Positions 1 through 11,972 of a DNA stretch of 64,000 nucleotides are shown here, in pieces (the first letter of the stretch is position 1; each line of letters starts with the position of its first letter). The stretch comes from Armigeres subalbatus (Eukaryota > Arthropoda > Insecta > Diptera > Culicidae): positions 155,460,452 through 155,524,451 of the forward strand of contig NC_085140.1 in NCBI RefSeq assembly GCF_024139115.2. The letters run 5' to 3'. The notes under the pieces are model-generated. The model was not told where the DNA came from and searched no databases. It saw only the letters and a list, made by a program, of their open reading frames with translations. The position numbers and the translations under genes were made by a program.

Positions 1-3000
1 TGTGCATCCGGCGAGTACGACTTCGCACTACCGGCGCCCTCATGTGATCGCAGTTGAGCGCTGTTAGTTACTATCAACTCCCCTAAAGCCAACATGTTGT
101 GCATCTACGAAGTACGACCTCGCTGTTCCGGCGCCCTGCTGTGTCGTCGAGCGCTGTACAGTTATATCAACTCCCCCAAAGCCAACATGCAATTTGTGCA
201 TCCGCGAGTACGACTTTCGCACTTCCGCGCCCTCATGTGTCGCAGTTGAGCGCTGTTAGTTACTATCAACTCCCCCAAAGCCAACAGCTTGTTGTGCATC
301 AGAGTACGACCGGACTACCGGCGCCCTTTCCATGGTGCAGCGAGCGCTGTTAGTTACCTATCAACTCCCCCAAAGCCAACATGTTGTGCATCCGACGCAG
401 TACAGTTTTACACTGCCTTCTCTAATATGGGTCTTGATTCTGCATCGAAAGTTTCTATGTGCTCACCTTAAAATCGCATTCCAACATCCCCTGAAAACAC
501 CATTTAATTTTGGGATACTGGATCATACAGACCCTGCCGTCCTGATTAGTCACGCTTCAGTCGACAAACCTAGAGCTTTCTACTAAAGCAAAATTTGTTT
601 GGGTCTATTTTAGCTAATTGAAACCAGGATTCGTTTCCACATGGTCTCAGTATGATAGTTACTTATCAACTGCGTGTACAAAATAGTAATACAAATCAGG
701 TCGCAATTGAGCTGTAGTTAGTCTATACTCCCCAAGCCAACATTTGTGCATCAGAGTACGACTTCGCACTTCCGGCGCCCTCATGTGTCGCAGTTGAAGC
801 GCCTTTAGGTTACTATCAACTCTCCAAAGCCAACATGATTAGACATCCACAGTACGACTTCGCACCTCCGGCGCCTCATTGTGTCGCAGTTGAGCGCTGT
901 TAGTTACTATCAACTCAAACCAACAGTGTGCAGCTCGCATGAGCTTGCACGGCTCAGGTCGCATGAGTGTTATTCTACAATCCCTACATGTTGTGTCGCG
1001 TAGACTTCGCAGGGCTCGCGAGTTGAGCTATCATCAACTAAACAACATTTCTCCGAGAACCTGCATCGCTCATATGTGTCAGTTAGGCGTGGTACACTCA
1101 AGCACATGTTTCATCCGCGATGACGCACTTCCGCCCATGTTCCGTAGCGCGTTTTCATCACTAGCAACATTGTGTTCGCGAGTTGCAAGGCGCCCATGTG
1201 TGCAGTTAGCGCGTTACATCCCCCAAAGCCAACATGTTGTGCATCCGCGATAGTGTTTGCACTGCCTTCTCTAATATGGTCTTGATTCGCATCAAAGTTT
1301 CTTATTGCTCACCTAAATCCATTTCCAACATCCCTGAAACACATATTTAATTTTTAGGGATACTGACTCATACAGCCCTGCAGTCCTGATTATATTGCGC
1401 TTGATCGACTTAGTCGACATTTAAGCTTCTACTAAAAGCAAAAATTTGTCTGGTCTATTTTAGCTAATTGAAACTCAGTTCGCACTACATAGGTCTCAGT
1501 ATGATGTTACTATCAACTATGTGTCAAAAATAAGCAACAAAACGGGTCGTCCTGAGCGCTGTTAGATTACTATCAACTCCCCAAAGCCAACATGTTATTG
1601 CATCCGCAGTACGACTTCGCACTCCGGCACCCTCATGTGTGTGTGATTGAGCCGTTGGTTACTATCAACTCCCCCCAAAGCCAACATATTGTGCATCCGC
1701 GAGTACGACTTCCGTACCCGCCGGCGCCCTCATGTGTCGCAGTTGGGCGCTGTTAGTACATATCAACTCCCCCAAAGCCAACATGTTGTGCATCCGCGAG
1801 TACGACTTCGCCTTCACCGACCCTCGATATGTCCGCAAGAGCGCTGTAGTTACTATCAACTCCAAAGCCAACTGTAATGTGCATCCCATAGTACTTCACT
1901 ACGAGCGCCTCATGTCGCAGTTGAGCGCTGTTGTTACATCAACTCCCCAAAGCCAGACATGTTGTGCATCATGATACGACTCGCACTTCCGGCGCCCTCA
2001 TGGGTCGCAGGTTGAGCGCTGATTAGCATTTATCAACTCAAAAGCCAACATGTTGTGCATCCGCGAGTACGACTTGCTACTTCCGCGCCCTCATGTGTCG
2101 CGTTGAGCGCTGTTAGTTGACTATCAAGCTCCCCAGCCAACATGTTGTGCATCGCGAGTACGACTTCGCACTTCCGGCGCCCCATGTGGTCTGCTGAGGC
2201 TGTTAGTTACTATCAACTCCCCAAAGCCAACATGTTGTGCATCCGCGGCATGACTGACTCCACTGTTTCAGCGCCTCATGTGTGCGGTTGAGCTGCCAGT
2301 TGTATTACATCAACTCCCCCAAAGCCAACATGTTGTGCATCCGCGATGGCGACTTCGCACTTTACCGGCCCTTTTCATGTGTGCAGTTGAGCGCTGTTAG
2401 TTAATATCAACTCCCCAAACCAACATGTTGTGCATCGCGAAGCACAGACTTCGCACCTCCGGCGCCCCTCGCATGTCGCGAAGTGAGCGCTGTTAGGTGC
2501 TATAACTCCCAGCCAACATTTTGCATCGCAGTACTTCGACTTCGCGGCGCCCCTCATGTGCTCAGGTGAGCTGTTAGTTACTATCCAACTCCCCAGCCAG
2601 CAACATGTAGCATCCCGGCGACTTCGCACTTCCAGCGCCCTCATGTGTCGCAGTTACGCGCTTAGTTACCTATCAACTCCCCCAAAGCCAACGTTGCTGC
2701 ATCCGCGAGTACGACTACACCTGGCGCCCCTCATGTATCCAGTTGAGCGCTGTCAGATTACTATCAACTCCCCCAAAGCCAACATGTTTGTGCATCCGCG
2801 AGTGAGACTCGCACCTTCCGGCGCCCTCATGTGTCGCAGCTGAGCGCTGTTAGTTACCATCAACTCCCCCAAAGCCAACATGTTGTGCATCCGCAGTACG
2901 ACCTTCGCACTTCCGGCGCCCCTCACATGGTCGCAGTTGAGCGCTGTTGTTACTATCAACTCCCAAGCCAACATGTTTAGCGTCCGCGAGTACGACTTCG

Positions 3001-6000
3001 CACTTTCAGCGCCTCATGTGTCGTGTCAGTGAGCGCTGTTAGCGTTACTATCAACTCTCCCCAAAAGCCAACATGTTGTGCATCCAGAGTACAGTTTGCT
3101 ACCCTCTCTCTAATATGGGTCTTGATTCTGCACGAAAGTTTCTTATTGTCACCTAAAATCGCATTCCAACATCCCCCCTGAAAACATATTTAATTTTGGG
3201 ATACTGGATCATACAGCCCTGCCGTCCTACAGATTAGTCACATCAGTCGACAACAATGAAGCTTACTAACTAAGCAAAAATTTGTTTGGGCATTTTAGCC
3301 TATTGAAACTCAGTTGATTCGCTCACATAGAGTCTCAGTATGATAGTTACTTATCAAACTTGGATACAAAAAAAGTAAACCAAACGGGTCGCAATTGACG
3401 CTGTTATGATTACTATCAACTCCCCCCAAAGCCAACATGTTGTGCATCGCGAGTACGACTTCGCACTTCCGGCACCCTCATGTGTCGCAGTTGAGCGCTG
3501 TTAGATTACTATCAAACTCTAACCGGCCAACATGTTGTGCATCCTTGAGTACGACTTCGCCTGCAACGCGCCTCTCATGTGTCGCAGTTGAGCGCGTTAG
3601 TTACTATCAACTCCCCCAAAGCCAACATGTTGTGCATCCGCGGTACGACTTCGCACTACCGGCGCCCCATGTGTCGCGGTTGAGCGCTGTTAGTTACTAT
3701 CAACTCCCCAAAGCCAACATGTTGTGCATCCGCGATGCGACTTCGCACTACCGGCGCCCTCATGTGTGCAGTTGAGTGCATGTTAGTTACTCACACCCCC
3801 AAAGCCAACATCAGTAGTGCCGCGAGTACGACTCTCGCACTTCCGCGCCCCATGTGTCGCATTGAGCGCTGTTAGTTACCATCAACTCCCCAAAGCACAT
3901 ATTTGCATCCGCAGTACGACTTCGCACTTCCGGCGCCCTCATGTGTCGCAGTTGAGCGCTGTTGCGTTACTTATCAACTCCCCCAAAAAGCCAACATGTT
4001 GCCATCCGCGAGTGACTCGCACTTCGGCGCCCTCAGTGTGCAGTGAGCGCTGTTGATTGCTATCAACTCCCAAGCCAATCATGTTGTGATCCGCGAGTAC
4101 GACTCGCACTTTCCAGCGCCCTCAGTGCTGTCGCAGTTGAGCGCTTTGATTACTATCAAACTCCCCAAAGCCAACCATGTTGTGCATCCGCAGTACGATC
4201 CTTACCGGCGCCCCTCATGGCGCCGCAGTTGAGCGCCTGTTAGCGTTCTATCAACTCCCCAAAGAACCAACATGTTGTGTCATCCGCGAGTACGACTTCG
4301 CACTACGGCGCCCTCATGTGGTCGCGTTGAGCGCTGTTGTTCTATCAACTCCCCAAAGCTTCAACATATTTGTGCATCGCAGTACGACCTCGCCCCGGGC
4401 TTCAAGGTGTCGCAGCAGTTGAGCGCTGATTGCTTGAATTTCAACTCCCCCACAGCGCAACATGTTGTGCATCCGCGAGTACGACTTCGCACTTCAGCGC
4501 CTCATGTGCTCGCAGCTGATGCTGTGTAGTTACTATCAACTCCCCAAAGCCAACATAAGTTGTGCATCCGCAGAGTACGACTTCGCACCACCGGCGCCCT
4601 CCATGATCGCACGTAGCCTTTAGTGTCTATCAATCCCCCCAAAGCCAACATGTTGCGCATCCCGAGCACGACCCTCAGCACTCCGGCGCCCTCAGTGTGT
4701 CGCAGTTGAGCGCTGTAGTGGTCTATCACGCTCCCAAAGCCAACACATGTTGTGCATCCGCAGCACGACTTCGCACTTCCGGCGCCTCATGTGTCGCAGT
4801 TGAGCGCCTGTTATTACTATCAACTCCCCAAGAACATGTTGTTGCATCCGCAGTACGACTTCCACTATCCGGCGCCCCTCAGTGTCGCAGTTGAGCGCTG
4901 CTTGGTTACTTTCATCAACTCCATGAAATGCATGTTGTGCTCGCGAGTACGACTTACGCACTTCCGGCGCCCTCATGTAATGTCGCAGTTGACCCTGTTA
5001 TGCTTCCATCAACTCCCCAAAACCAACATGTTGTGCATCCCGCGAGTACGACCGCACTACCGGCGCCTCATGTGTCGCAGTTGAGCGCCGTTAGGTTACT
5101 ATCAACTCCCCAGAACCAACATGTTGTGCATCCCGCAGTACGACTTCGCACTTCCGAGCGCCCTCTATGTGTCGCAGTTGAGCGCTGTATGTTACTATCA
5201 ACTCCCCCAAAGCCAACAGATTGTGCATCCCCGCGAGTACGACTTGCACTACCGCGCCCTCATGTGTCGCAGTTGAAGCGCATTTGATTCTATACGTCCC
5301 CCAAGCCAACATATGGCATCCGCGAGTATGCGACTTCGCACTATTCCGGCGCCCTCATGTGTCGCAGTTGAGCGCTGTTGTTACATCAACTCCCCAGCCA
5401 ACAAGCTTGGCATCCGCGATGCGACTTCGCACTCCGCGCCCTCATGTGTCGCAGTTGAGCGCTGTTAGCTTACTATCAACTCCCCCAAAGCCAACATGTG
5501 TGCATCCGCGAGATACGACTTCGCACTTCCGGCGCCTCATGTGTCGCAGTTGAGCGCTGTTAGATTACATATCAACTCCTAAAGCCAACATGTTGTGCAT
5601 CCGCAGTACGACTTACTTCTCGGCGCCCTCATGCTCTGCGCAGTTGAGCGACCGTTGTTACTATCAACTCCCAAAACCAACATGTTGATCCGTATGCAGT
5701 ACACGCACTTCAGCCGCCCTCTTAGGAGTTGGCTTAGTACTATCTAGCCAACGATTCTCGAACATCTGTTTTAATCCCAACCTGACATTTGATCGATACA
5801 GATATGTCCTATATAGTGATTGATCAGTTCATTGTACCAAAATCGCATCAACATCCGAAAACATATTTAATTTTGGGATGCTCGGATCATACGCCCTGCG
5901 TCCTGATTAGTCACACGCTTAGTCGACAACTAGAAGCTTTTACTAAAACAAAATTTGTTTGGGTCTATTTTAGCTAATTGAAACTCAGGATCGTCATACA

Positions 6001-6104
6001 TAGGTCTCAGTATGAAGTTACTCAACTGTGTGTACAAAATAATACAAACCAAACGGGTCGCAATTGAGCGCTGTTGATTACTATCAACTCCCCCAAAGCC
6101 AACA
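1..6104. repeat. 94-95 bp satellite array, indel-rich copy
   Basis: Roughly fifty head-to-tail copies of a 94-95 bp monomer (landmarks: gccaacatgttgtgcatccg, gagtacgacttcgcac, cggcgccctcatgtgtcgca, gttgagcgctgttagttact). Almost every copy differs from its neighbours by one-base deletions or short insertions, unlike the near-identical copies at 11973-21178. Four ~300 bp divergent units interrupt it, at about 403-700, 1250-1546, 3088-3389 and 5758-6057. Open frames crossing the block exist because the monomer has few stops; they shift frame with each copy and are not genes. The indel pattern suggests unpolished long-read sequence or old decay; I favour the former. Confidence 0.93.
5758..6057 (+). 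repeat. divergent ~300 bp satellite unit next to the gap
   Basis: It shares the body of the units in the clean array (cgaaaacatatttaattttggg, then a tcctgattagtcac block, then ctattttagctaattgaaac) but its first ~90 bases are heavily altered. It is followed by one partial ordinary monomer and then the run of Ns, so the array is cut by the gap rather than ended naturally. Confidence 0.75.
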
Positions 6105-6129
6105 NNNNNNNNNNNNNNNNNNNNNNNNN
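6105..6129. other. Assembly gap of 25 N
   Basis: Exactly 25 N bases separate the indel-rich satellite from unlike DNA. A fixed small N run usually marks an unresolved join left by gap-filling software, so satellite length on the left and contiguity with the right side are both uncertain. Confidence 0.98.
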
Positions 6130-6484
6130 CCCAGAAATTGGAAATGAACGAATGCTCGTTTCATAAATAATCAATGCATTCCTATCATATAGCAAACATA
6201 TAGACGAACTCTCTCCATAGAACTCCGCCCCTGCATTCAAAACTCGTGGCAAGTGCAGGGGTATACTGGCTTATAGTGAGCGAGTGACTGCAAACATTTC
6301 ATCTCTATCTCCGATGACCGTAAGGCCGCGTCGTTATTAAACCATTGAAAATTTTAGAGGCTTGGACTGTGCACATTTAGTTGGAAAACAACTCAATGCT
6401 CCATCCTGTGCAATTACGATTGATCTGTCAATGAGTAGCAAAAAAATTTTGCCATTCAAATTTAGATTCTACATCAAAGCCTCT
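6130..6484. other. Unassigned DNA after the gap
   Basis: About 355 bases with no convincing coding frame or repeat. The last ~20 bases already resemble the minisatellite that follows (cctcttaaaagaggctctga). I see nothing else in it. Confidence 0.5.
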
Positions 6485-7218
6485 TAAAAGAGGCTCTGAG
6501 CCTCTGAAAGAAGGCTTCAAGCCTTTGAAAGGAGGCTTCCGAGTTTGAAAGGAGGCTTCTGAGCCTCTTGAAAGGAGGCTCTGAGCCTTCGAAAGGAGGC
6601 TTCGAGCTCTTGAAGGAGGCTTCGAGCCTCTGAAAGGAGGCTTCTGAGCTCTTGAAAGGAGGCTTCGAGCCTCTTGAAAGGAGGCTCTGAGCTCTTTGAA
6701 AGGAGGCTCTGAGCCTCTTGAAAGGAGGCTTCCTGAGCCTCTTGAAAGGAGGCTTTGAGCTTCTTGAAAGGAGGCTTCTGAGCTTGAAAGGAGGCTTCTG
6801 AGCTCTTTGAAAGGAGGCTCTGAGCTCTCTTGAAAGGAGGCTTCCTGAGCCTCTTGAAAGGAGGCTCTGAGCTCTTGAAGGAGGCTCTGAGCCTCTGAAA
6901 GGAGGCTTCGAGCTCTTGAAAGGAGGCTTCTGAGCTCTTGAAAGGAGGCTCGAGTCTTGAAAGGAGGCTTGAGCTCTCTGAAGGAGGCTTCCAGCCTCTT
7001 GAAAGGAGGCTTCGAGCCTCTTGAAAGGAGGCTTCTGAGCCTCTTGAAAGGAGGTGAGCTCTTGAAAGGAGGCTTCGAGTCTTGAAAGGAGGCTTCCGAG
7101 TCTTGAAAGGAGGCTTGAGCCTGAAAGGAGGCTCCTGAGCTTGAAGGAGGCTCTGAGCTTGAAAGGATGCTTGAGCTCTTGAAAGGAGGCTTCTGATCTT
7201 GAAAGGAGGCTTCTGAGC
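6485..7218. repeat. 22-24 bp minisatellite of hairpin-forming units
   Basis: About thirty tandem copies of a unit close to gagcctcttgaaaggaggct. The unit contains GAGCCTC, a 7-base spacer TTGAAAG, and GAGGCTC, so each copy can fold into a 7-bp stem, and stems can also pair between copies. Copies differ mostly by single-base gains or losses, as in the satellite at 1-6104. The long minus-strand frame through it (low-complexity Pro-Phe-Lys and Ser-Leu runs) is a by-product of the repeat, not a gene. Confidence 0.92.
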
Positions 7219-7703
7219 TTTGGTATTACGGCTTTCGATTCGATCTCGAAAACGACTCATCGTTCGAGTATGCTCGAGGAGGTACAAGAATAACGAGATG
7301 TTTTGGCATTATGGATACTCGATATACACTGAAAACGACTCAAGTCGAATGAAAAACACCGCTCACCTTTCTAGCTTTCGAATGTTGTTCGAGAGTCATT
7401 TCTTGCTGAAAGTTTTTATCTATATTTGTTATTATTCTACGGAGAGAATAAATTTTATTGTATCTTGAAGGAAATAATGTCATTAGTATACCTATTTTAT
7501 AGTTTGCAGACAACATGCAATCTCTAATTATCCGAAATCGCGTAAAACGACTTCAACTAAAATCTTTTTTGTAGTTTTCACGTATTTCTTGACGATTTCG
7601 AAAAAACCGATGGGGAAAATCTGCGTAAAATAATTGAGTTAAATAACAAAAAAGCACAAGAGATACAATGCATTTAAATAAAACACATGGATCCTTCTTT
7701 ATG
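7219..7703. other. Unassigned AT-rich DNA
   Basis: No domain-bearing frame. There are several tcgaaaacgactca-type short direct repeats near 7235-7350, perhaps the edge of an old element, and otherwise AT-rich spacer. Confidence 0.4.
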
Positions 7704-7960
7704 GCCCGTTTACATACGCTAGTTCTAGCGGACAATGCACCATCCGACAGTACTAGCGCAAAATTAGCGTAATGTGAACAGGAATTGTCATTTATCAATA
7801 GTGGACATTGGCTTAAATTATTTAGCAAATTTGATTCGTGGAATGACCGTTTAAAGCTGTTTAGGGACAATGCACACATACTAGCACGATATTAGCAAAA
7901 TGTAAACAGTAAGAATCGATAATGCATTGTCCTCTAGAACTAGATAGTATATAAACGGGC
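7704..7960. mobile_element. MITE with GCCCGTTTA terminal inverted repeats
   Basis: The left end reads gcccgtttacatacgctagt, and the right end, read on the other strand, gcccgtttatatactatcta; both continue into agttctag(c/a)ggacaatgca, giving imperfect inverted repeats of about 40 bp. Inside are two direct copies of a ggacaatgca...tactagc...attagc...aatgt(g/a)aacag block. 257 bp, no coding capacity. I cannot define a clean target duplication. Confidence 0.7.
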
Positions 7961-8890
7961 TAATAAAACATAAAACTTATAATTTGTGTCGTAACATTAT
8001 CTCAATCTACAAAACATATCGTATCGGCATAATGTTGTAATGCTCAATAAAATTCCTTTTATAGTCATTGAGCACAATTTGCTTATTTATAAATTAACCG
8101 CCAATTCATGCCCTGAAGGATGCCTTTCCAACAGGCAACATGCTACATTCAGATGAAATTCTTTTCTCTCCGTTTACTCACATTCGCCATGCGTTGAAGG
8201 TTGTCTCCAGCGGGCGGCATACAAACACGGAGACAGCTATCTCTTATTCTCCGTTTACATTTCTTTGACAGAAGATACTGATTGAACTAGTACAGCACCA
8301 TTCGAAATCTTGTACTACGACCGAATGAAGTCGAACGAAATACATAATGCCGCAATTTTTTGAAACGAATGCAAAAACGTACGAATCTGAGTGATTCGAT
8401 TCGAGATGCACAATGTCACCCCAGCTCTCCTGGTTGTTCTTTTTATTTTTTCCTGTTCGGTGTGCCACTGCGACCAATTATTAGATCTATTGTAGCGTTA
8501 CCCGTATCCTTAGTGTTTAAGTGCATGTCGAATTACTCCAGTGCTATTGAGAAGCAATGCAGTATCGGTTTTGATACAGTTGTTGTTTTGTTTCTCAAGA
8601 CTACCATGACAAGGTCCGCAATTTGGACCCTTCATAGAGAGCAATCCCATTGAAGGCACGCCCTATCAATAGGAAATCAACCCTTTCTAGAGAAAACATA
8701 ACAGTAATACTGTTTTTGGCCATATCGGAGCCTCAGCACATCCTTGTCTTGCTTCTAGAATATCACCAGTGAAACTCTTAAAACCGGATTTAGCTCTGTC
8801 ATAAGACCATTTCAAGCAAGAGAATTTGTTCAGTAATAAGAACTTCCGTGTGTTCTCCACTACCATTGTTCACCAGTTCAAGAAGAGTTA
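7961..8890. other. Unassigned DNA
   Basis: Frames here are short, overlap on both strands and carry no recognisable motif. Between 8110 and 8240 there is a loose direct repeat (gatgcctttccaacaggc / gaaggttgtctccagcgggc). It could include the U3 part of a decayed LTR, given the promoter-like site just downstream. Confidence 0.35.
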
Positions 8891-8896
8891 GTACGT

Positions 8897-8935
8897 ATTT
8901 AAACCCCTAACTCGATTTTTCCAGCAGTCAGTTCA
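8897..8935 (+). promoter_or_regulatory. Candidate TATA + Inr core promoter
   Basis: TATTTAAA at 8897-8904 is followed by the arthropod initiator TCAGTT at 8929-8934, putting +1 at A8931, about 32-34 bases below the TATA box. This is the normal RNA polymerase II spacing. No open gene follows, so this may be a solitary LTR promoter or chance. No good DPE at +28. Confidence 0.35.
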
Positions 8936-9044
8936 GCCTAGGACCGGGTACCGAGATTTTTAACTAATTGCTTGACTGCATACAGTTTAGCCTTTAAACA
9001 AGAGGAATTCTAGTCTTTCAACTGTCTGCAAGGTAACAATATGT

Positions 9045-9885
9045 TTTATTTCTGAAACCGCGTGTTCCTAGGTTCATTTCTATACCGCACGTTGTCTGCC
9101 ACATCGCCATTCAGGTGTTCTTCGTAGTGCTGCGCTACCTTTGGATCACCTCACGCTCGTTTAAGAAGGTTCCGTTTATGTCCTTCACATATCGAACTGT
9201 GGCACTGGCCCTGGGAACGGTTTAACTTCATAGAACTTTCGTGCGTTATTAGCGCGGTACAGTTACCCGTGTTACGGTCTGGATCTTCTTGCTGGCGCTT
9301 TTTTCCACCGAAAAATCGAGTTTTGTATGTTTCACGCCCGTTTGTATCGTGCTTCGTTCGCCCTCGTGCGGCGTTGCAGCAATCTCGCCCATGCTGCATT
9401 CTTCTCATCAACAACTGCTCACATTCACCGTCATACCAGTCGTTTCTCTGATCCGGGAGAACCTTGCCTAGTGCAGGTTGGGGTGTTTCAATGGCGGAGC
9501 GAATATCTCTCAATAAAGAGACGCTGCGCCCAGCTGCTCTTCCGTTGGGAGTGTCACTTACAACTACTGTGCGTAGTCTTGGGCTAGTCTACTCCGTCGT
9601 AGCCGCCCAATGTTTAGCCGCGGCGGACGACTATGGCGCGTGTTGTACACCGTCGAGAGTTTTGGCAGACATACTGCAACGAGGTAGTGGTCGAATTAAA
9701 TATTCGCACTGTGGTAAGTCCGGACGTTCGTGACCTTAGAAGAAGAATTTGCCGTCGATAAGAACGTGGTCGATTTGGTTTTCCATTACTTGATTAAGTG
9801 ATTTCCATGTAGCCTTGTGGTTATTTTTGCGGGGAAGAAAGTGCTTTTGCTACCATTCCGGAAGGCTGCAACTTTTATTTTTAGT
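9045..9885 (-). pseudogene. RTE-clade non-LTR retrotransposon ORF2 fragment
   Basis: Read on the minus strand from about 9885 downwards. The C-terminal part of an apurinic-type endonuclease is visible: a HKATW motif, then NQIDHVLIDG at about 9780-9750, then a SANI..DHYLVAV block that ends the domain. After a disrupted stretch, a longer open piece (9513-9151) carries WYDGECEQ and a KKRQQE segment, the basic linker that precedes the reverse transcriptase in RTE-type elements such as mosquito JAM-like families. Past 9150 the frame continues as HYEEHLNGD. Stops and frameshifts break it in several places and there is no catalytic RT, so it is a dead internal fragment with neither element end. Assignment to the RTE clade is from motif order; the exact family is unknown. 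Confidence 0.7.
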
Positions 9886-10015
9886 GAATAGATAAATCAT
9901 TCTTAATTGTTTGTCCATCGTTTTGAGACGCCAGTACCGAAAAACATACTTTAAAATTCGCTATGAATTACTATTCGGTCATCACTACTAATGACCATGC
10001 GCCATTGGAAATCTA

Positions 10016-10200
10016 TTAATTTGGCTTTGGTCGTGCGGTTAGCGACGTCAATCGTCTAGACGCATGGGTTTGAGCGTGGGATCGATTCCGACTCCGATAT
10101 GGAGGAAACTTTACGTGATCGAGAAATTCTCCACTGGTTCACTGGGTGTTATGTGTCCCGTCCGTTGTCTAGGTGTTAAATGTTCAGTTACGACCTATGG
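10016..10200 (+). mobile_element. tRNA-derived SINE (family 1, copy 1)
   Basis: Pol III A-box-like tggtcgtgcggttagcgacg and B-box-like ggatcgattcc lie ~45 bases apart, followed by a tRNA-unrelated body with gagaaattctccactggttc and gggtgtta. This arrangement fits the tRNA-headed SINEs common in mosquitoes (Feilai-like). A reverse copy of the same body lies at 49723-49835 and a shortened one at 23608-23735. Confidence 0.75.
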
Positions 10201-11972
10201 TCGAAGAGTTCTTTTTTAATTTGTAATCAGAAAATCCCTTTCACATTGCTGAGTTAGTCTAGTAGCATTTCTGACTGGCATTTGCCTTTCCCATGACAAA
10301 AGCTCAAGTTTGGTAAATTTTTCATACTGTATTCTATCCTTTCTTTATTATGAGTTTTTCATGGATTATAAACGCTACATGTACCTTGCATAAAAAGAAA
10401 CTCCTATCTTCCATAAAAGATCAAAACACTTCTTAATTATCTGAATTATTATCTTCTTACAGCGCGGTACATTTTAATTACTCACCTGAAGATCTGCCAT
10501 TACCACTTGTTTTGTACCTTCTGCCATTTCATTTCCAATGAAAAAGCTTTACATTAAAAATAAGATCCTTGGCATATGCGAAATGGAAATCTGAATAAGC
10601 AACTTTACGTCCCAGCTTAAAATCTTGCCCTTCACTCGATATTTTCTAATTTCTCAAGACCGAAAATGCTCCCACGATGAATGTAGATAACCTTACTCAG
10701 CAGGATGGATGTTTATTTGCATGCACAAACTTTTACACACAAATCACTTCCGGTCACCAGGAACATCGCTCTGGTTCCATCTGGCTGGACGGACCATTTG
10801 CTTGTTGAGGTTCAACGCCTCTGGCATCGGCGGGGTGGTTAATATTGTTTGTCTTGATTTGCTACTTCGGCGGAAGGATCTATTTATCTTAGTTGAATTC
10901 GAATATGATTTGGATCCTCGAGGAAAACCACTGTATACAAGGATCTTACTATTTGCCTGAAATGCTTGCCGTTGAGTGTTGCAGTGGTACAAACGATGAC
11001 TGAGGAAGCATTGTGCAATGCATCACGCTTTGGTCACCAGGGATGTTGGCCTAATTAGCACTGATTGGTAGAGCTATGCTGAATATGTTTGCCCTAAAGT
11101 GCTTGATTGTGAGGAAGGGATGGACAGAGTATCATACAAATTCATACAATTGTGACATTGAATGTCATGCTGACACTCACAACAGCAACGGCATATGCGT
11201 TGGATTGTTTAGGCGGAAACCCTAAAATAAATCGTATCAGAAAAGGAATTGTACCTACCATTTATGTATGTATAAAAGCGACCAAGAAAATTAACTTGTG
11301 TAGACTATTGTATTGGAGTAGCATCACTTCCATTCACTTCCATGATTTGTACTGGCCAAGACTGAATGCTGAAGAAAGCTAGAGATGATAAGTTGAACCA
11401 GGTTGAACCAGTTGAATAGTAAACGTTTCGTAGTACTTGTATACATGTAAATAATATTGAGATACAAAGTAAGAAAGATACGAGCCTGGGATGGATTATG
11501 ATTGTATGATGATCACCAGAAAACCTTTCCTCCAACCACCGCGCCAGAATAGCCAGAACCATTCCCCAGAAAACTTATGTTTATTCGCAGTAAATGAAAT
11601 AGATGATAGGTGAGGAGGTGATAGAGTTAGACGATACCTCCCGGCATCCTAAATAATTTCACATGCGTTTGCAAGGGACTCCTTAATACGGAAGCAATGC
11701 ACAAACACAGACAATGAGACGTAACTTTTCATGAAAATTGTTTGAAAAATTATCATCCTTCGATTTACAGAAAACACTGCTGCCATATTGGCTGCCATCT
11801 ATTATCAGAATCGCGAGAAACACAGTCGACCATGATTCCCATTTGACGTTTACTCCTAACGCACGGTATACACAAAACAAGGTAGGCTCGTTAGAAAAAT
11901 GACATTTCGAATGTGACGCATATTTATCGCCACATGTTAGCAATACGTAACTGAACGGTAAGTAATACTGAT
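10201..11972. other. Unassigned, largely single-copy DNA
   Basis: AT-rich, with overlapping short frames on both strands and no recognisable domain, splice structure or inverted repeat. Two gcttgattgtgagg / ggtcaccagg(a/g) motifs recur near 10755 and 11033. A short direct repeat ggttgaaccagttgaa occurs near 11400. This is the least repeat-like stretch in the left half. Confidence 0.4.

Noticed and set aside
6517..7287. 256-codon minus-strand frame rich in PPFK/SFQ segments
   Set aside because: It is a translation of the 22-24 bp minisatellite; indels between units scramble it, and no start context or non-repeat domain exists.
9269..9733. Several overlapping plus-strand frames over 9.2-9.7 kb
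   Set aside because: They are antisense shadows of the RTE-type fragment, whose minus-strand motifs are clear.
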